Positions 26,029 through 35,084 of a stretch of DNA of 64,000 bases are shown piece after piece (the stretch's first letter is position 1; each line of letters begins with the position of its first letter). The stretch is from Xanthomonas hortorum pv. pelargonii (GTDB lineage: Bacteria > Pseudomonadota > Gammaproteobacteria > Xanthomonadales > Xanthomonadaceae). The stretch covers positions 3,224,001-3,288,000 of the forward strand of contig NZ_CP098604.1 in the NCBI RefSeq assembly GCF_024499015.1. The letters are read 5' to 3'. Under the pieces are notes generated by a model that saw only the letters and a program-made list of their open reading frames with translations, ran no database searches and was not told where the DNA came from. Position numbers and translations under genes: made by a program.

Positions 26029-27505
26029 ATGCCATTGAGTCCACATGCGCAAGCGATTGTTGATGACTTCGGCCGCCAGCCAGGCGTCAGCCCCGAACAT
26101 GTCGTCAATTTGCAGGGTGTGCTCGCCGCATCGCCCGTTTTGCTTGACCAATTCAATGAGGCGGTTGCCAAGCAGCGCGTGCTCGGCCTCAAACCCCTGA
26201 CCGACCCGAATGCAGGCGGAACGTTCACGCCGGATGATCATTCCATCCGGCTACCTCTGGCCAGGTTGTCGAATGGACCTGGTGGGAAGTCGCTCGACTC
26301 CGGTGAGATGACGTTTGTACTAGGCCATGAATTGCAACATGGCCTAGTACAGCCCAGCCGCAGCCGCCTCTCGTAAAGATTTCGAAACCGCTGCGGTGCA
26401 GATAGCCAAGACCACGCACGACTATTCTGACGCAGCCGAGAAAGTTCTCTCAAGCAACCGTATGGATGAAGCGAGTGCAGAAATCGCAGGCTGGAATGCA
26501 ACCGTTAGCAGGGTAAGGCAATCAAATCCGCATGCTTCCTTGGAAGATATTTATCGGGAAGCGCCAGGCCGTATGCATGACTTCATTGATCGGACTGGCG
26601 GAATGCCGCAATTTAATTACGCGCTCAAGTCCAACCTCACCTTGAACGCAGATATGACGATGCCCGCCAACGCTGCCAACGTCGAGGCAATGGGCGTCAA
26701 CTTCTTCGACAAGGCTGCCAAGAGCACTCGCATTGGTCACGCGGGGCAGTCTGACTACGCCAACCACTACGGCCCGTGGGTGGTTGGAACAGCTGCCATC
26801 TACGAGCGTCAATACAACAAGCCCAGGCCCGGCGATCCAGAACAGCCAATGATCCTGGACATGCAGCGTCTGGGATTAAAAGAAGAAGTACTGGAACGCA
26901 ACGGTATCGACCTGGGCAGCGATACGCGCCCCATGCCTTACCTCGACAGCAGCACGCAGCCACCGACGCCCGGCCTGTTCCAGCACAGCAAGAATACCCA
27001 CTTGCACGTGTCGCCAATCTCCGTGCAGGAGTTGGAGCACGTGTTGCGTGAGCGCGACCCGCAATCACAATCATCACCGGCGCTGTCGCCCTCGCAGCCT
27101 GGCCACGCGGATCATGCGCTGTACCAACAGATCAAAGGTGGCGTAGAAAAGCTCGATGCGCAACGTGGCCGGGAGTGGGATGCATCGAGTGAGCGCATGA
27201 CGGCAAGCCTGCTTGTGCTCGCAAAGGAAGAAGGCTTATCGCGGGTAGACCATGTGCTGCTCAACAACCCGACAGACAAGCTCGCGGCCGGAGAAAAGGT
27301 GTTTCTGGTGCAGGGCACCCAGAGCGATCCAGCGCACCACCGTGCCGACATGGCCACTGTGCAGGCAGTGCAAACGCCTGAAAACCAGTCGTTCGAGCGC
27401 GTGCAATCGATTAATCAAGCCCAATCGCAGGCACGGGAGCAGCAGCAAGCGCTTGAGCAATCGCAACAGGAAGTCACTCCGCCTGGACCAACGATGACGC
27501 GTTGA
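26029..27505 (+). pseudogene. T4SS effector with HExxH metallopeptidase domain and XVIPCD, single frameshift
   Basis: The first frame (from the ATG at 26029) ends in 'MTFVLGHELQHG', the zinc-binding HELQH at residues 100-104, then hits a stop at 26374-26376. From about 26350 the protein continues in another frame ('YSPAAAASRKDFETAAVQIAKTTHDYSDAAEKVL') to 27505. The XVIPCD is at the end: 'GHADHALYQQIKGGVEKLD', 'RVDHVLLNNPTDKLAAGEKVFLVQGTQSDPAHHRA', 'TPENQSFERVQSINQ' and a Gln-rich tail. It is otherwise intact, about 490 residues. The break lies in a perfect 13-bp inverted repeat. The paralogue at 28622 keeps this region in frame ('HGAFSSKAEG'). The substrate is unknown; a periplasmic target fits the lipoprotein partner. 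Confidence 0.78.
26317..26350. repeat. Perfect 13-bp inverted repeat at the effector frameshift
   Basis: GTACTAGGCCATG at 26317-26329 and CATGGCCTAGTAC at 26338-26350 are exact reverse complements around an 8-nt loop. They flank the codons for the zinc-binding HELQH, and the reading frame is lost at the right arm. Confidence 0.9.
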
Positions 27506-27613
27506 GATCGTTTGCGGACATGCTTGCAAAGGATTGATCAATTCGCGAGATAGAAGGTTTTTCTCAATTTCCTTTGCGCAAGTCCGCTCCTCACAGCACC
27601 CAAACCGCCACCG

Positions 27614-27904
27614 ATGCTCGCGCCCGAGCCGGACACAACGCCGCAAAGCCCCGGCCGTTTGCATGCACCCCGCCGCGCCCGCCGCCCGCGCCAATGCACC
27701 GTCAGCTACACCCTCTACCCCGGCGCCCACGACCACGCCGGCGACCAGCACGTGCCCCACGTCCGCCTTAGCGGGCTATGGCTGGAACAACTGGGCTTTG
27801 CGATCGGCACAAAGTTGCGTATCACTGCAAGCGAAGGGCAGTTGGTGATGGAGGTGTTGGCGCAGGTGGAGGTGCCGTCCAAAGCGCGCGGCGTGCGGCG
27901 GTGA
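27614..27904 (+). pseudogene. SymE-like toxin, duplicated 3' part
   Basis: 96 residues from an internal ATG. It is nearly identical to the last ~90 residues of the SymE-like gene at 24873, with changes such as FSIG to FAIG. The basic N-terminal half and the small upstream gene are absent. The duplication starts at about 27600, inside the gene. The SymE domain itself is complete, so the short protein could still be functional if translated from 27614. Confidence 0.65.
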
Positions 27905-27990
27905 TGCTGCCGCTGCCAGGGACCTTGCGATTGACCTCGGTGCCGGATGCCACTAGCGTCGCAGCCCCACCAGCGCACAACGGACGCTTC

Positions 27991-28606
27991 ATGATCGCGC
28001 GCCCCTCTACGCCTTGCTCGCCACCCTCGCTCTGGGCGCATGCGCCCACACGGCGGCCACCCCAGCCCCGGCAACCGTCACGGAGACACATGCCATGACT
28101 TCTTCCAGTCCCACCCACGCGTCGTCGGCCACACCCACTGCAGAAGGTTTGCTTTCCCGATTACTGGAGTTGATCAAAGGGAGCAAAGCCATCTCCGACC
28201 TAACGCCGGAGTACCTTTCGTCGACGATGGGGCAGGCGGTTCACAACGTGAAGGACGACGATCGCCGTTACCGCGCGTTCGGCGTGCTCACCAATGACTG
28301 GAGCTATGGCTTTGGCTTGGAGGAGACAAAGCTCGATGGGCGATGGTTCGAGTTTCGGTTTGATCGCAATACGGCTGGCGCTTCACCACCGATGACCGAG
28401 ATATGCCGTCTCGACTTCGACAGCTTTACCAAACAGTTGGAAAAATGGGGTTCGCGCGAGAGCGCAACGTCGTGGAAGACGGCAGGTGGATGAGCGACTT
28501 TTTCACCCGCCCAGGGATGCGCATCGAGGTTTTCCCGCGGGGCGAAGCTGCCGAACCTCAGGAGTTGGTGGCGCACAAGTGTGTCGAATGGGTTTACATC
28601 CGATAA
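27991..28606 (+). pseudogene. Lipoprotein immunity homologue (copy 2), two frameshifts
   Basis: The sequence aligns with the lipoprotein at 25376-26014. The signal-peptide region has lost one base relative to copy 1 near 28002 (GCGCGGCCCC against GCGCGCCCC), so the lipobox 'LATLALGAC' is read only from an internal start at 28014. A second shift, in an A-run near 28447, splits 'FTKQLEK' from 'MGFARERNVVEDGRWMSDFFTRPG'. The mature domain differs from copy 1 at many positions but keeps 'SPPMTEICRLDFDSFTKQLE' and the C-terminal 'CVEWVYIR'. Either decayed or affected by sequencing errors. Confidence 0.7.
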
Positions 28607-29470
28607 CTCCAAGGAGCGGACATGGCACTCAGTCCCGATGCGTTGAAGGTTGTAGATGATTTCGGACATGCACCCGGCGTCACCAAGGTGCACGTTGATC
28701 AGCTGAAAAAGCTGTTCGCTGATTCGCCGGAGCTCGCGCGTCAACTCAATGAGGCTGTCGATCAAAAGCTTGTTTCCAGTTTCCAGCCTCTTACCGATCC
28801 TCACATGGGGGATCATTCGACCCTGTAGGCCACTCCATCCAGGTGCCATTGGCAAAACTGGCAACTCCATCAGGAGTTCCCGCCCAGGCGAGCGGCGATC
28901 TGACGTTCGTGCTTGGGCACGAATTGCAGCACGGTGCTTTCAGCTCAAAAGCAGAGGGCGCAAGACAGCAGTTCATGGTTGAAGCCCGCACAATTGCACG
29001 CAGTACCCACGACTACACGGCCGCTGCTGAGAAGGTGCTCTCCACCAATCGGGAGGATGAGTCGCGTGCTGAGATTGCAGGCTGGAATGCGACAGTGAGC
29101 AGAGTCAAGGGCAGCGTGCCGCAGCCAACCTTGGAAGATATTTATCGCGCTGCCTCGGGAAGAATGCGTGACTTCATTGACACTAGTGCTGGAAGCCAAG
29201 GTCTTGTCTATACCTTGAAGCCCAACCTGTCGTTAAACCAGGATCTGACCATGTCAGCCACCCCGGCGAACGTCGAGGCGATGGGAGTCAACTATTTTGA
29301 TAAGTCTGCGCAGGACACTCAGATCGGGCAGGGCGGCCTCTCTGATTACCCCAACCATTATGGCCCTTGGGTCATCGGTACCGCTGCTATCTATGAGCGT
29401 CATTACAACAAGGCACCACCAGGTACGCCTGAGCAACCGATGATTTTCAATCTGCAGCGTCTTAAACTTA

Positions 29471-30542
29471 CCTGATTAGCCCCGACTCTCAGCCATGAAA
29501 ATTGCTCGCTGCACGTAAAACCGGCTCTGGGCATGGTGTGGATTGCATCATGGCCGTGGCAAGTCGTGGCAGCATCTCGCGCAAGCGGAATCGACGATTA
29601 AAACGATAGGCCGCTTCTCCCAGGTAACGCCTTGCGTATTTGCCTTGCGCGATGGCGTGATACACGCCACTGATGGCGCGCTTGAGATTGCCCAGCACCA
29701 CGTTGAGCCAACGTGCACCGGCCGTTTCGGTCGCGGCACGACCACCGCCAGTGTCCAGCGTGGTGTGCGCGTGGCCGGCGTCTTCTAGCCGGCGGAAGCA
29801 GGCCAGCCCATCGGTGTAGACCTCGCATTCGGGCGCCAAGCGACGGGCAATCCAGTCCTGCAGCGAGGTGTTATCGAAGCTGCGCACCGGCTCGATCACC
29901 ACAAAGCGCGGCGCGGTGAAGGTGGCATCGGTCTGCACCGCAATCAGGAACGCTTGTTTGTTCTCCGATCCGCGTCCGGCCTTGCCACCGTTACGCTCGC
30001 CGCCGAGATAGGCATCGTCGATCTGCACGAAACCCGCCAGTTTCCGCATGGATTCGCGCTCGGCCATAACCTGCATGATCTTGTGTTTCATCCGCCAGGC
30101 CGTCTTGTAGTTGACGCCCAGATGCCGCATCAACTCCAGCGCGGCCATGTTGGTTTTGGTCGAGGTCAGCAGGTGCAACGCCAGCATCCAGGTGCGCAGC
30201 GGCAGCTTGGTGCCTTCGAACATCGTGCCTGCAATCAGGCTGGTCTGATGCCGGCACGCGCTGCATTGGTAGTAGATCGCAGCACCCCGCTTGAAACGCG
30301 AGCGCACGCGTCCGGCACAAACAGGGCAACGAAAGCCTTGCGGCCAGCGCCACTTGTAAAGCGCGCGATAGCACTTGGCTTCGGTGCCGTAGGACGCGAA
30401 GAACTCAGGCATCGACAATCCCGCTTGGAACTGCACGGCATTGATACTCATCACGCCACCTCGTTGGCTTCAGGTGACAGCAGCATCCACCCAGCGCGGC
30501 GCAGATCCTGCGACAGGCGGCTGATGGTCAGGGCTAATCAGG
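29471..30542 (-). mobile_element. IS1595-family insertion sequence (ISXO2-like)
   Basis: A 1072-bp element with imperfect terminal repeats (CCTGATTAGCCCCGAC at the left, and CCTGATTAGCCCTGAC reading inward from the right). The 8-bp target duplication TAAACTTA is present at 29463-29470 and 30543-30550, the length expected for this family. Removing the element and one duplication restores the effector reading frame exactly. Confidence 0.93.
29489..30454 (-). CDS. IS1595-family (ISXO2-like) transposase
   Basis: 321 residues. The N-terminal zinc ribbon has 'CPVCAGRVRSRFKRGAAIYYQCSACRHQTS', with four Cys. A helix-turn-helix region follows, then the ISXO2-like DDE/N core starting 'FVQIDDAYLGGERNGGKAGRGSENK', with 'VYTDGLACF' and 'LNVVLGNLKRAISGVYHAI'. 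The protein looks complete, so the element may be active. It starts at MMSINAVQF, and the second Met is equally possible. Confidence 0.9.
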   Translation of the reverse strand: MMSINAVQFQAGLSMPEFFASYGTEAKCYRALYKWRWPQGFRCPVCAGRVRSRFKRGAAIYYQCSACRHQTSLIAGTMFEGTKLPLRTWMLALHLLTSTKTNMAALELMRHLGVNYKTAWRMKHKIMQVMAERESMRKLAGFVQIDDAYLGGERNGGKAGRGSENKQAFLIAVQTDATFTAPRFVVIEPVRSFDNTSLQDWIARRLAPECEVYTDGLACFRRLEDAGHAHTTLDTGGGRAATETAGARWLNVVLGNLKRAISGVYHAIAQGKYARRYLGEAAYRFNRRFRLREMLPRLATAMMQSTPCPEPVLRAASNFHG

Positions 30543-30639
30543 TAAACTTAAAGAAGATGCGCTGGAGCGGAATGGTATCGACCTGGGTAGCGATACCCGC
30601 CCGATGCCTTACCTCGATAGTAGTTCCCAGCCACCTAAG

Positions 30640-31798
30640 GGAACCTCTGAACAACGCACCATAGATACGCGACACTACCCGCCTCATGTTGAGGAGTAAT
30701 CCATGCAACTGACGTTCGGCGACGCTGAAGGCCTGGGCAAGCGCAAGCAGACCCGCCGGGAGATCTTCCTGGCCGAGATGGAGCAGGTCGTTCCGTGGCA
30801 GCACTTGCTCGGTCTGATCGCACCGCACTATCCGGTGTCGGGACGCCCTGGTCGACAGCCATACGCACTGGCGACGATGTTGCGGATTCATTTGCTGCAG
30901 CAGTGGTATGCGTTGAGCGATCCGGCGATGGAAGAAGCGCTGCACGAGATCCCGATCTTGCGGAGGTTTGCCCAGCTCGGTGGCTTGGACAACGTTCCGG
31001 ACGAGACCACGATTCTCAACTTTCGGCGCCTGCTGGAGACCCATGGCCTTGCCGCGCGGATGCTGGACGCGGTCAACGCGCATCTGGCACGCAAGGGGCA
31101 GAGCCTGCGGTCGGGCACGATCGTCGATGCGACGCTGATCGCTGCACCCAGTTCGACCAAGAACGCCGATCACGCGCGCGACCCTGAAATGCATCAGACC
31201 AGGAAGGGCAATCAGTGGTATTTCGGGATGAAGGCGCACATCGGCGTGGATGAATTTTCCGGGCTGGTGCACCACGTCCATTGCACAGCCGCCAATGTCG
31301 CCGACGTCACGGTGACGCACGCATTACTGCATGGCAAAGAAGACAGCGTGTTCGGCGACAGCGGCTACACCGGTGCGGACAAACGCGAAGAACTGCAGAC
31401 CTGCAAGGCTGCATTTTTCATTGCCGCCAAGCGTTCGACGCTGCAAGCCATCGGCAACAAACGCGAGCGTGCTCGGGAACAGCGTTGGGAACACTTCAAG
31501 GCCAGCGTGCGCGCGAAGGTGGAGCATCCGTTCCGGGTGATCAAGCGCCAGTTCGGTTACACCAAGGTCCGCTATCGCGGCCTGGCCAAGAACACCGCAC
31601 ACGTGCTGACCTTGTTTGCGCTCTCCAATCTGTGGATGAAGCGAAAGCAGTTACTGCCTGCCATGGGGAGCGTGCGCCTGTAACCCGGGGAATTCCCAAG
31701 GAAAGTGCCAGAAATAGCGGAAGATCCGAAGATCCAAACGCGACTCTCCGGACCGACGCGACATCCCGCACTCTCAGGCCTCGTTATTCAGACCTTCC
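30640..31798 (+). mobile_element. IS5-family insertion sequence, copy A
   Basis: About 1159 bp with terminal repeats GGAACCTCTGAACAACG at the left and GGAAGGTCTGAACAACG reading inward from the right. The left flank contains CTAA and the right flank CTAG, both fitting the YTAR target of IS5-group elements but not identical. A second copy lies 402 bp away in the opposite orientation. They differ by two residues in the transposase and by one G in the 3' non-coding end. Confidence 0.9.
30703..31683 (+). CDS. IS5-family transposase, copy A
   Basis: 326 residues. The N-terminal DUF772-type domain ('GLIAPHYPVSGRPGRQPYALATMLRIHLLQQWYALSDPAMEEALHE') precedes a DDE core: 'GTIVDATLIAAPSSTKN', 'VFGDSGYTGADKREE' and 'ARVEHPFRVIKRQFGY'-type C-terminus (here 'KVEHPFRVIKRQFGYTKVRYRGL'). 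All catalytic positions are present, so the enzyme should be functional. Confidence 0.92.
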   Translation: MQLTFGDAEGLGKRKQTRREIFLAEMEQVVPWQHLLGLIAPHYPVSGRPGRQPYALATMLRIHLLQQWYALSDPAMEEALHEIPILRRFAQLGGLDNVPDETTILNFRRLLETHGLAARMLDAVNAHLARKGQSLRSGTIVDATLIAAPSSTKNADHARDPEMHQTRKGNQWYFGMKAHIGVDEFSGLVHHVHCTAANVADVTVTHALLHGKEDSVFGDSGYTGADKREELQTCKAAFFIAAKRSTLQAIGNKRERAREQRWEHFKASVRAKVEHPFRVIKRQFGYTKVRYRGLAKNTAHVLTLFALSNLWMKRKQLLPAMGSVRL

Positions 31799-32200
31799 CT
31801 AGCTGGCAAGGATTCGGTTGTGGTCGAAGCCGGCAAGTTGAGCGATTTCCTTGGAAGACGCTGTGCTTCGAGCGCGATGATAGCCTGCTGCTAAAATTTG
31901 ATCGCGGCGGGGAAACGTCCGTGCTGCCACTTCCTTACGAGGAGTTCTTCGTGGACGAGGCGCATGTGGCCAATTCCCTGGAAGATAGCTGTGTCACGCC
32001 ATCCGATCACATCCTGATCAAGAAGAAGTATTCGGGCTATCAAGGGCCTATCGAGTTTCAGAAGGCAGCGTAGGGAGGCTGAGCCGTGGTCGACTTTGCG
32101 AATCTGCGGAAGCCCGACGTGAGGTCGCGCAGGGGCATGTTTGCATCGCGATGAGATGAGCCGCACACCACGTGTTATCGATTGAAATTGAATGCTCTAG
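31799..32200 (+). other. Interval between two inverted IS5 copies with a gene fragment
   Basis: 402 bp. A plus-strand frame entering from the IS ends at 32073 and encodes about 90 residues ('LCFERDDSLLLKFDRGGETSVLPLPYEEFFVDEAHVANSLEDSCVTPSDHILIKKKYSGYQGPIEFQKAA'-type tail, here split for description: a beta-rich end with 'KKYSGYQGPIEF'). It has no start of its own, so it is the 3' end of a gene cut by the IS. I do not recognise it. It does not match the missing XVIPCD of the effector. Confidence 0.5.
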
Positions 32201-33358
32201 GGAAGGTCTGAACAACGAGGCCTGAGAGTGCGGGATGTCGCGTCGGTCCGGAGAGTCGCGTTTGGATCTTCGGATCTTCCGCTATTTCTGGCACTTTCCT
32301 TGGGAATTCCCGGGTTACAGGCGCACGCTCCCCATGGCAGGCAGTAACTGCTTTCGCTTCATCCACAGATTGGAGAGCGCAAACAAGGTCAGCACGTGTG
32401 CGGTGTTCTTGGCCAGGCCGCGATAGCGGACCTTGGTGTAACCGAACTGGCGCTTGATCACCCGGAACGGATGCTCCACCTTCGCGCGCACGCTGGCCTT
32501 GAAGTGTTCCCAACGCTGTTCCCGAGCACGCTCGCGTTTGTTGCCGATGGCTTTCAGCGTCGAACGCTTGGCGGCAATGAAAAATGCAGCCTTGCAGGTC
32601 TGCAGTTCTTCGCGTTTGTCCGCACCGGTGTAGCCGCTGTCGCCGAACACGCTGTCTTCTTTGCCATGCAGTAATGCGTGCGTCACCGTGACGTCGGCGA
32701 CATTGGCGGCTGTGCAATGGACGTGGTGCACCAGCCCGGAAAATTCATCCACGCCGATGTGCGCCTTCATCCCGAAATACCACTGATTGCCCTTCCTGGT
32801 CTGATGCATTTCAGGGTCGCGCGCGTGATCGGCGTTCTTGGTCGAACTGGGTGCAGCGATCAGCGTCGCATCGACGATCGTGCCCGACCGCAGGCTCTGC
32901 CCCTTGCGTGCCAGATGCGCGTTGACCGCGTCCAGCATCCGCGCGGCAAGGCCATGGGTCTCCAGCAGGCGCCGAAAGTTCAAAATCGTGGTCTCGTCCG
33001 GAACGTTGTCCAAGCCACCGAGCTGGGCAAAGCGCCGCAAGGTCGGAATCTCGTGCAGCGCTTCTTCCATCGCCGGATCGCTCAACGCATACCACTGCTG
33101 CAGCAAATGAATCCGCAACATCGTCGCCAGTGCGTATGGCTGTCGACCAGGGCGTCCCGACACCGGATAGTGCGGTGCGATCAGACCGAGCAAGTGCTGC
33201 CACGGAACGACCTGCTCCATCTCGGCCAGGAAGATCTCCCGGCGGGTCTGCTTGCGCTTGCCCAGGCCTTCAGCGTCGCCGAACGTCAGTTGCATGGATT
33301 ACTCCTCAACATGAGGCGGGTAGTGTCGCGTATCTATGGTGCGTTGTTCAGAGGTTCC
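32201..33358 (-). mobile_element. IS5-family insertion sequence, copy B
   Basis: 1158 bp in inverted orientation relative to copy A, with the same terminal repeats. It is flanked on both sides by CTAG (32197-32200 and 33359-33362), a clean 4-bp duplication. The right junction coincides with the stop codon of the neighbouring minus-strand gene. Confidence 0.92.
32315..33295 (-). CDS. IS5-family transposase, copy B
   Basis: 326 residues, identical in layout to copy A. Two substitutions are visible: EIPI to EIPT near residue 84, and STLQAIGNK to STLKAIGNK near residue 248. The DDE residues are retained, so this copy should also be able to transpose. Confidence 0.92.
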   Translation of the reverse strand: MQLTFGDAEGLGKRKQTRREIFLAEMEQVVPWQHLLGLIAPHYPVSGRPGRQPYALATMLRIHLLQQWYALSDPAMEEALHEIPTLRRFAQLGGLDNVPDETTILNFRRLLETHGLAARMLDAVNAHLARKGQSLRSGTIVDATLIAAPSSTKNADHARDPEMHQTRKGNQWYFGMKAHIGVDEFSGLVHHVHCTAANVADVTVTHALLHGKEDSVFGDSGYTGADKREELQTCKAAFFIAAKRSTLKAIGNKRERAREQRWEHFKASVRAKVEHPFRVIKRQFGYTKVRYRGLAKNTAHVLTLFALSNLWMKRKQLLPAMGSVRL

Positions 33359-34158
33359 CTAGTTCTTTTGCCCGGCCAGCCCTTTTCTGCATAACGCAAG
33401 ATTGGTTCGCGCTGCGCGCACGATTGCCAGATAGCGATCCGCAAGCAGCGGTGGCCAGTTCTCCATCACTGCGTCGTCTTCTGCCGCTGCGTCTTCGGCG
33501 TAGGTATTCAAGGTTTCCAGGCACTGCGCATACAGCGCGTTCTTGTACTGCGTGATTGCCAGGTCATTGCGAATATCTCCCTCTTCTCCCCATTCCAGTG
33601 TCGGCGCGCACTGCGCCAGGACCGGAGACAGGGTGGTCAATGCCGTCTTGTAGTCCTTGCGGTCGTATCGCTGCTGAAATGCCGCACGCGTGCGTGCAAG
33701 GGCGTTGCGGCCGCAGCCTTCTTTGGCCCGCAGGTAAGGTGCTTCGAAACCGCCGTTGTAGCCGCAGAGTGACTTGCACTCGACCGGCGTGGGGCTTGTC
33801 ACCTCGATACCTTCGGCGGTGTTCGCGAACTGCACTCTGCAATCCGTGGGGCCCGTGTCGCTTGTGGCAATGCCTTGGCGTCCATCGATCACGCCTTCCA
33901 GGAAGCACATGGATTGGCCAGTGGTGCTTTCCAAAGCAAACCACAGCGATCCATTGCGCTTGGTTAGCAGCAGATGCCCCCATCCCTTTTCCGTGATGTA
34001 TTCGCCGGGCTCGAGAGCGACGCTTGCTGCGGGGTTGTCCGAGATCGGTGCGGAGCCGGGCACGCTGGCGAGGGCTGCGCCGGGCATAGCGTTGTGGCAA
34101 GTGCCGCACATGCCAGCCATGTCTTCGCCAAACGTGGGAGTTTGTTTTTCCGATCCAT
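33359..34158 (-). pseudogene. Secreted protein of unknown function, frameshifted; possible orphan immunity protein
   Basis: From the ATG at 34158 the sequence 'MDRKNKLPRLAKTWLACAALATTLCPA' is a good signal peptide. The frame then shifts within about 34070-34090 (a C/G-rich run) into 'ALASVPGSAPISDNPAASVALEPGEYITEKGWGHLLLTKRNGSLWFALES', which continues to the stop at 33359. The mature part has several Cys and a helical C-terminal half with 'YDRKDYKTALTTLSPVLAQC' and 'ALYAQCLETLNTYAEDA'. The layout recalls periplasmic lysozyme-inhibitor-like immunity proteins, but I cannot name the family. The stop codon TAG lies inside the CTAG duplication of IS5 copy B, so the C-terminus may have been cut. 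Confidence 0.5.
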
Positions 34159-34206
34159 GCGTCTGCTCTGGCTTCCTGGAGGACACGGGGAACGGAAAAT
34201 GCCTAG

Positions 34207-35018
34207 GGCCTGTTAACACTAATGGCCCGAGCGATTAAACTATTGGGTATGGAGATCACGCCAGCACAATTTTCTCTGATCGAACACTGCCTGCCGGCGC
34301 AGCGCAGCAATGTCAGCATGACCAACCTGCAAGTGGTCAACGCCATCCTTTACGTTGCCGAGCATGGCTGCAAATGGCGCGGCCTACCCAAGCGCTTTGG
34401 CAACTGGCATACGGTCTACACACGCATGAACCGTTGGGCCAAGGCGGGTGTGCTGGACCGGATGTTCGCCCAATTGCAGAAGTCCCAGATCGTGCGCATC
34501 AAGATCGAAGCAGTCTCGCTGGACTCCACCAGCGTCAAGGTCCATCCCGATGGCACGGGTGCATTAAAAAAAACGGCCCGCAGGCCGTCGGCAAGTCTCG
34601 CGGTGGATGGAACACCAAGATTCATATGGTTGCCGCAGATGCTCGAACAGCCATCACCTTTGGATTGACGCCTGGCAACGTGCATGACGCACCTGCAGGC
34701 CGCGCGTTGCTTGAACACCTGGGGCCAGTGGAGCGGCCGATTCATTTGTTGATGGACCGTGCTTACGAAGGCAACGAAACACGCCAGTTGGCGCTCGATC
34801 TTGGCTTCGTGCCGGTGGTCCCGCCGAAATCCAATCGGGTCGAGCCTTGGGAATACAACCGGGAGATGTACAAGCGGCGTAACGAAGTGGAGAGACTGTT
34901 CCGTCGCTTGAAAGGCTACCGCCGGATTTTCTCGCGCTTCGAGAAGCTGGATGTCATGTTCCTTGGATTCCTCAGCTTCGTCCTAGTCGTTGATGGGCTT
35001 CGGATGTGTTAACAGGCC
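34207..35018 (+). mobile_element. IS5-family (IS427-group) insertion sequence
   Basis: 812 bp with perfect terminal repeats GGCCTGTTAACAC / GTGTTAACAGGCC. It is flanked by the 4-bp duplication CTAG (34203-34206 and 35019-35022). It has two overlapping frames, as usual for the IS427 group. It is inserted just upstream of the secreted protein gene at 34158 and has probably displaced its promoter. Confidence 0.92.
34222..35012 (+). CDS. IS427-group transposase made by -1 frameshifting (OrfA-OrfB)
   Basis: OrfA starts at 34222 ('MARAIKLLGMEITPAQFSLIEHCLP') and runs to 34668. OrfB is in the -1 frame and runs to 35012. The crossover is an eight-A run at 34566-34573 (GCATTAAAAAAAACGG), a classical slippery sequence. 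Read through, the protein is about 263 residues with DDE motifs 'VSLDSTSVKVHPDG', 'LLMDRAYEGNETR' and 'RRNEVERLFRRLKGYRRIFSRFEKLD'. This shift is programmed in related elements and need not be a mutation. Confidence 0.85.
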
Positions 35019-35084
35019 CTAGTTGCCTGAAGGTCCCGCGCCCGGCACATCCGCTGCCATCCTCTGGCGGCTCATCCACACGTC

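Larger units (their letters stand above)
28622..30639 (+). pseudogene. Metallopeptidase T4SS effector (copy 2), frameshifted and split by IS1595, truncated by IS5
   Basis: The N-terminus 'ALSPDALKVVDDFGHAPGV' parallels copy 1. A G-run near 28810 shifts the frame; the continuation has 'LTFVLGHELQHGAF', so HExxH is kept. The coding sequence stops at 29470, where IS1595 is inserted, and resumes at 30543 ('LKEDALERNGIDLGSDTRPMPYLDSSSQPP'). It is then cut at about 30639 by IS5. Everything that follows in copy 1, including the whole XVIPCD, is missing. This copy therefore cannot be secreted as it stands. Confidence 0.85.

Noticed and set aside
30640..33358. Active composite transposon made of the two IS5 copies
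   Set aside because: The enclosed 402 bp holds only a gene fragment, and the outer flanks (CTAA against CTAG) do not show a clean common target duplication.
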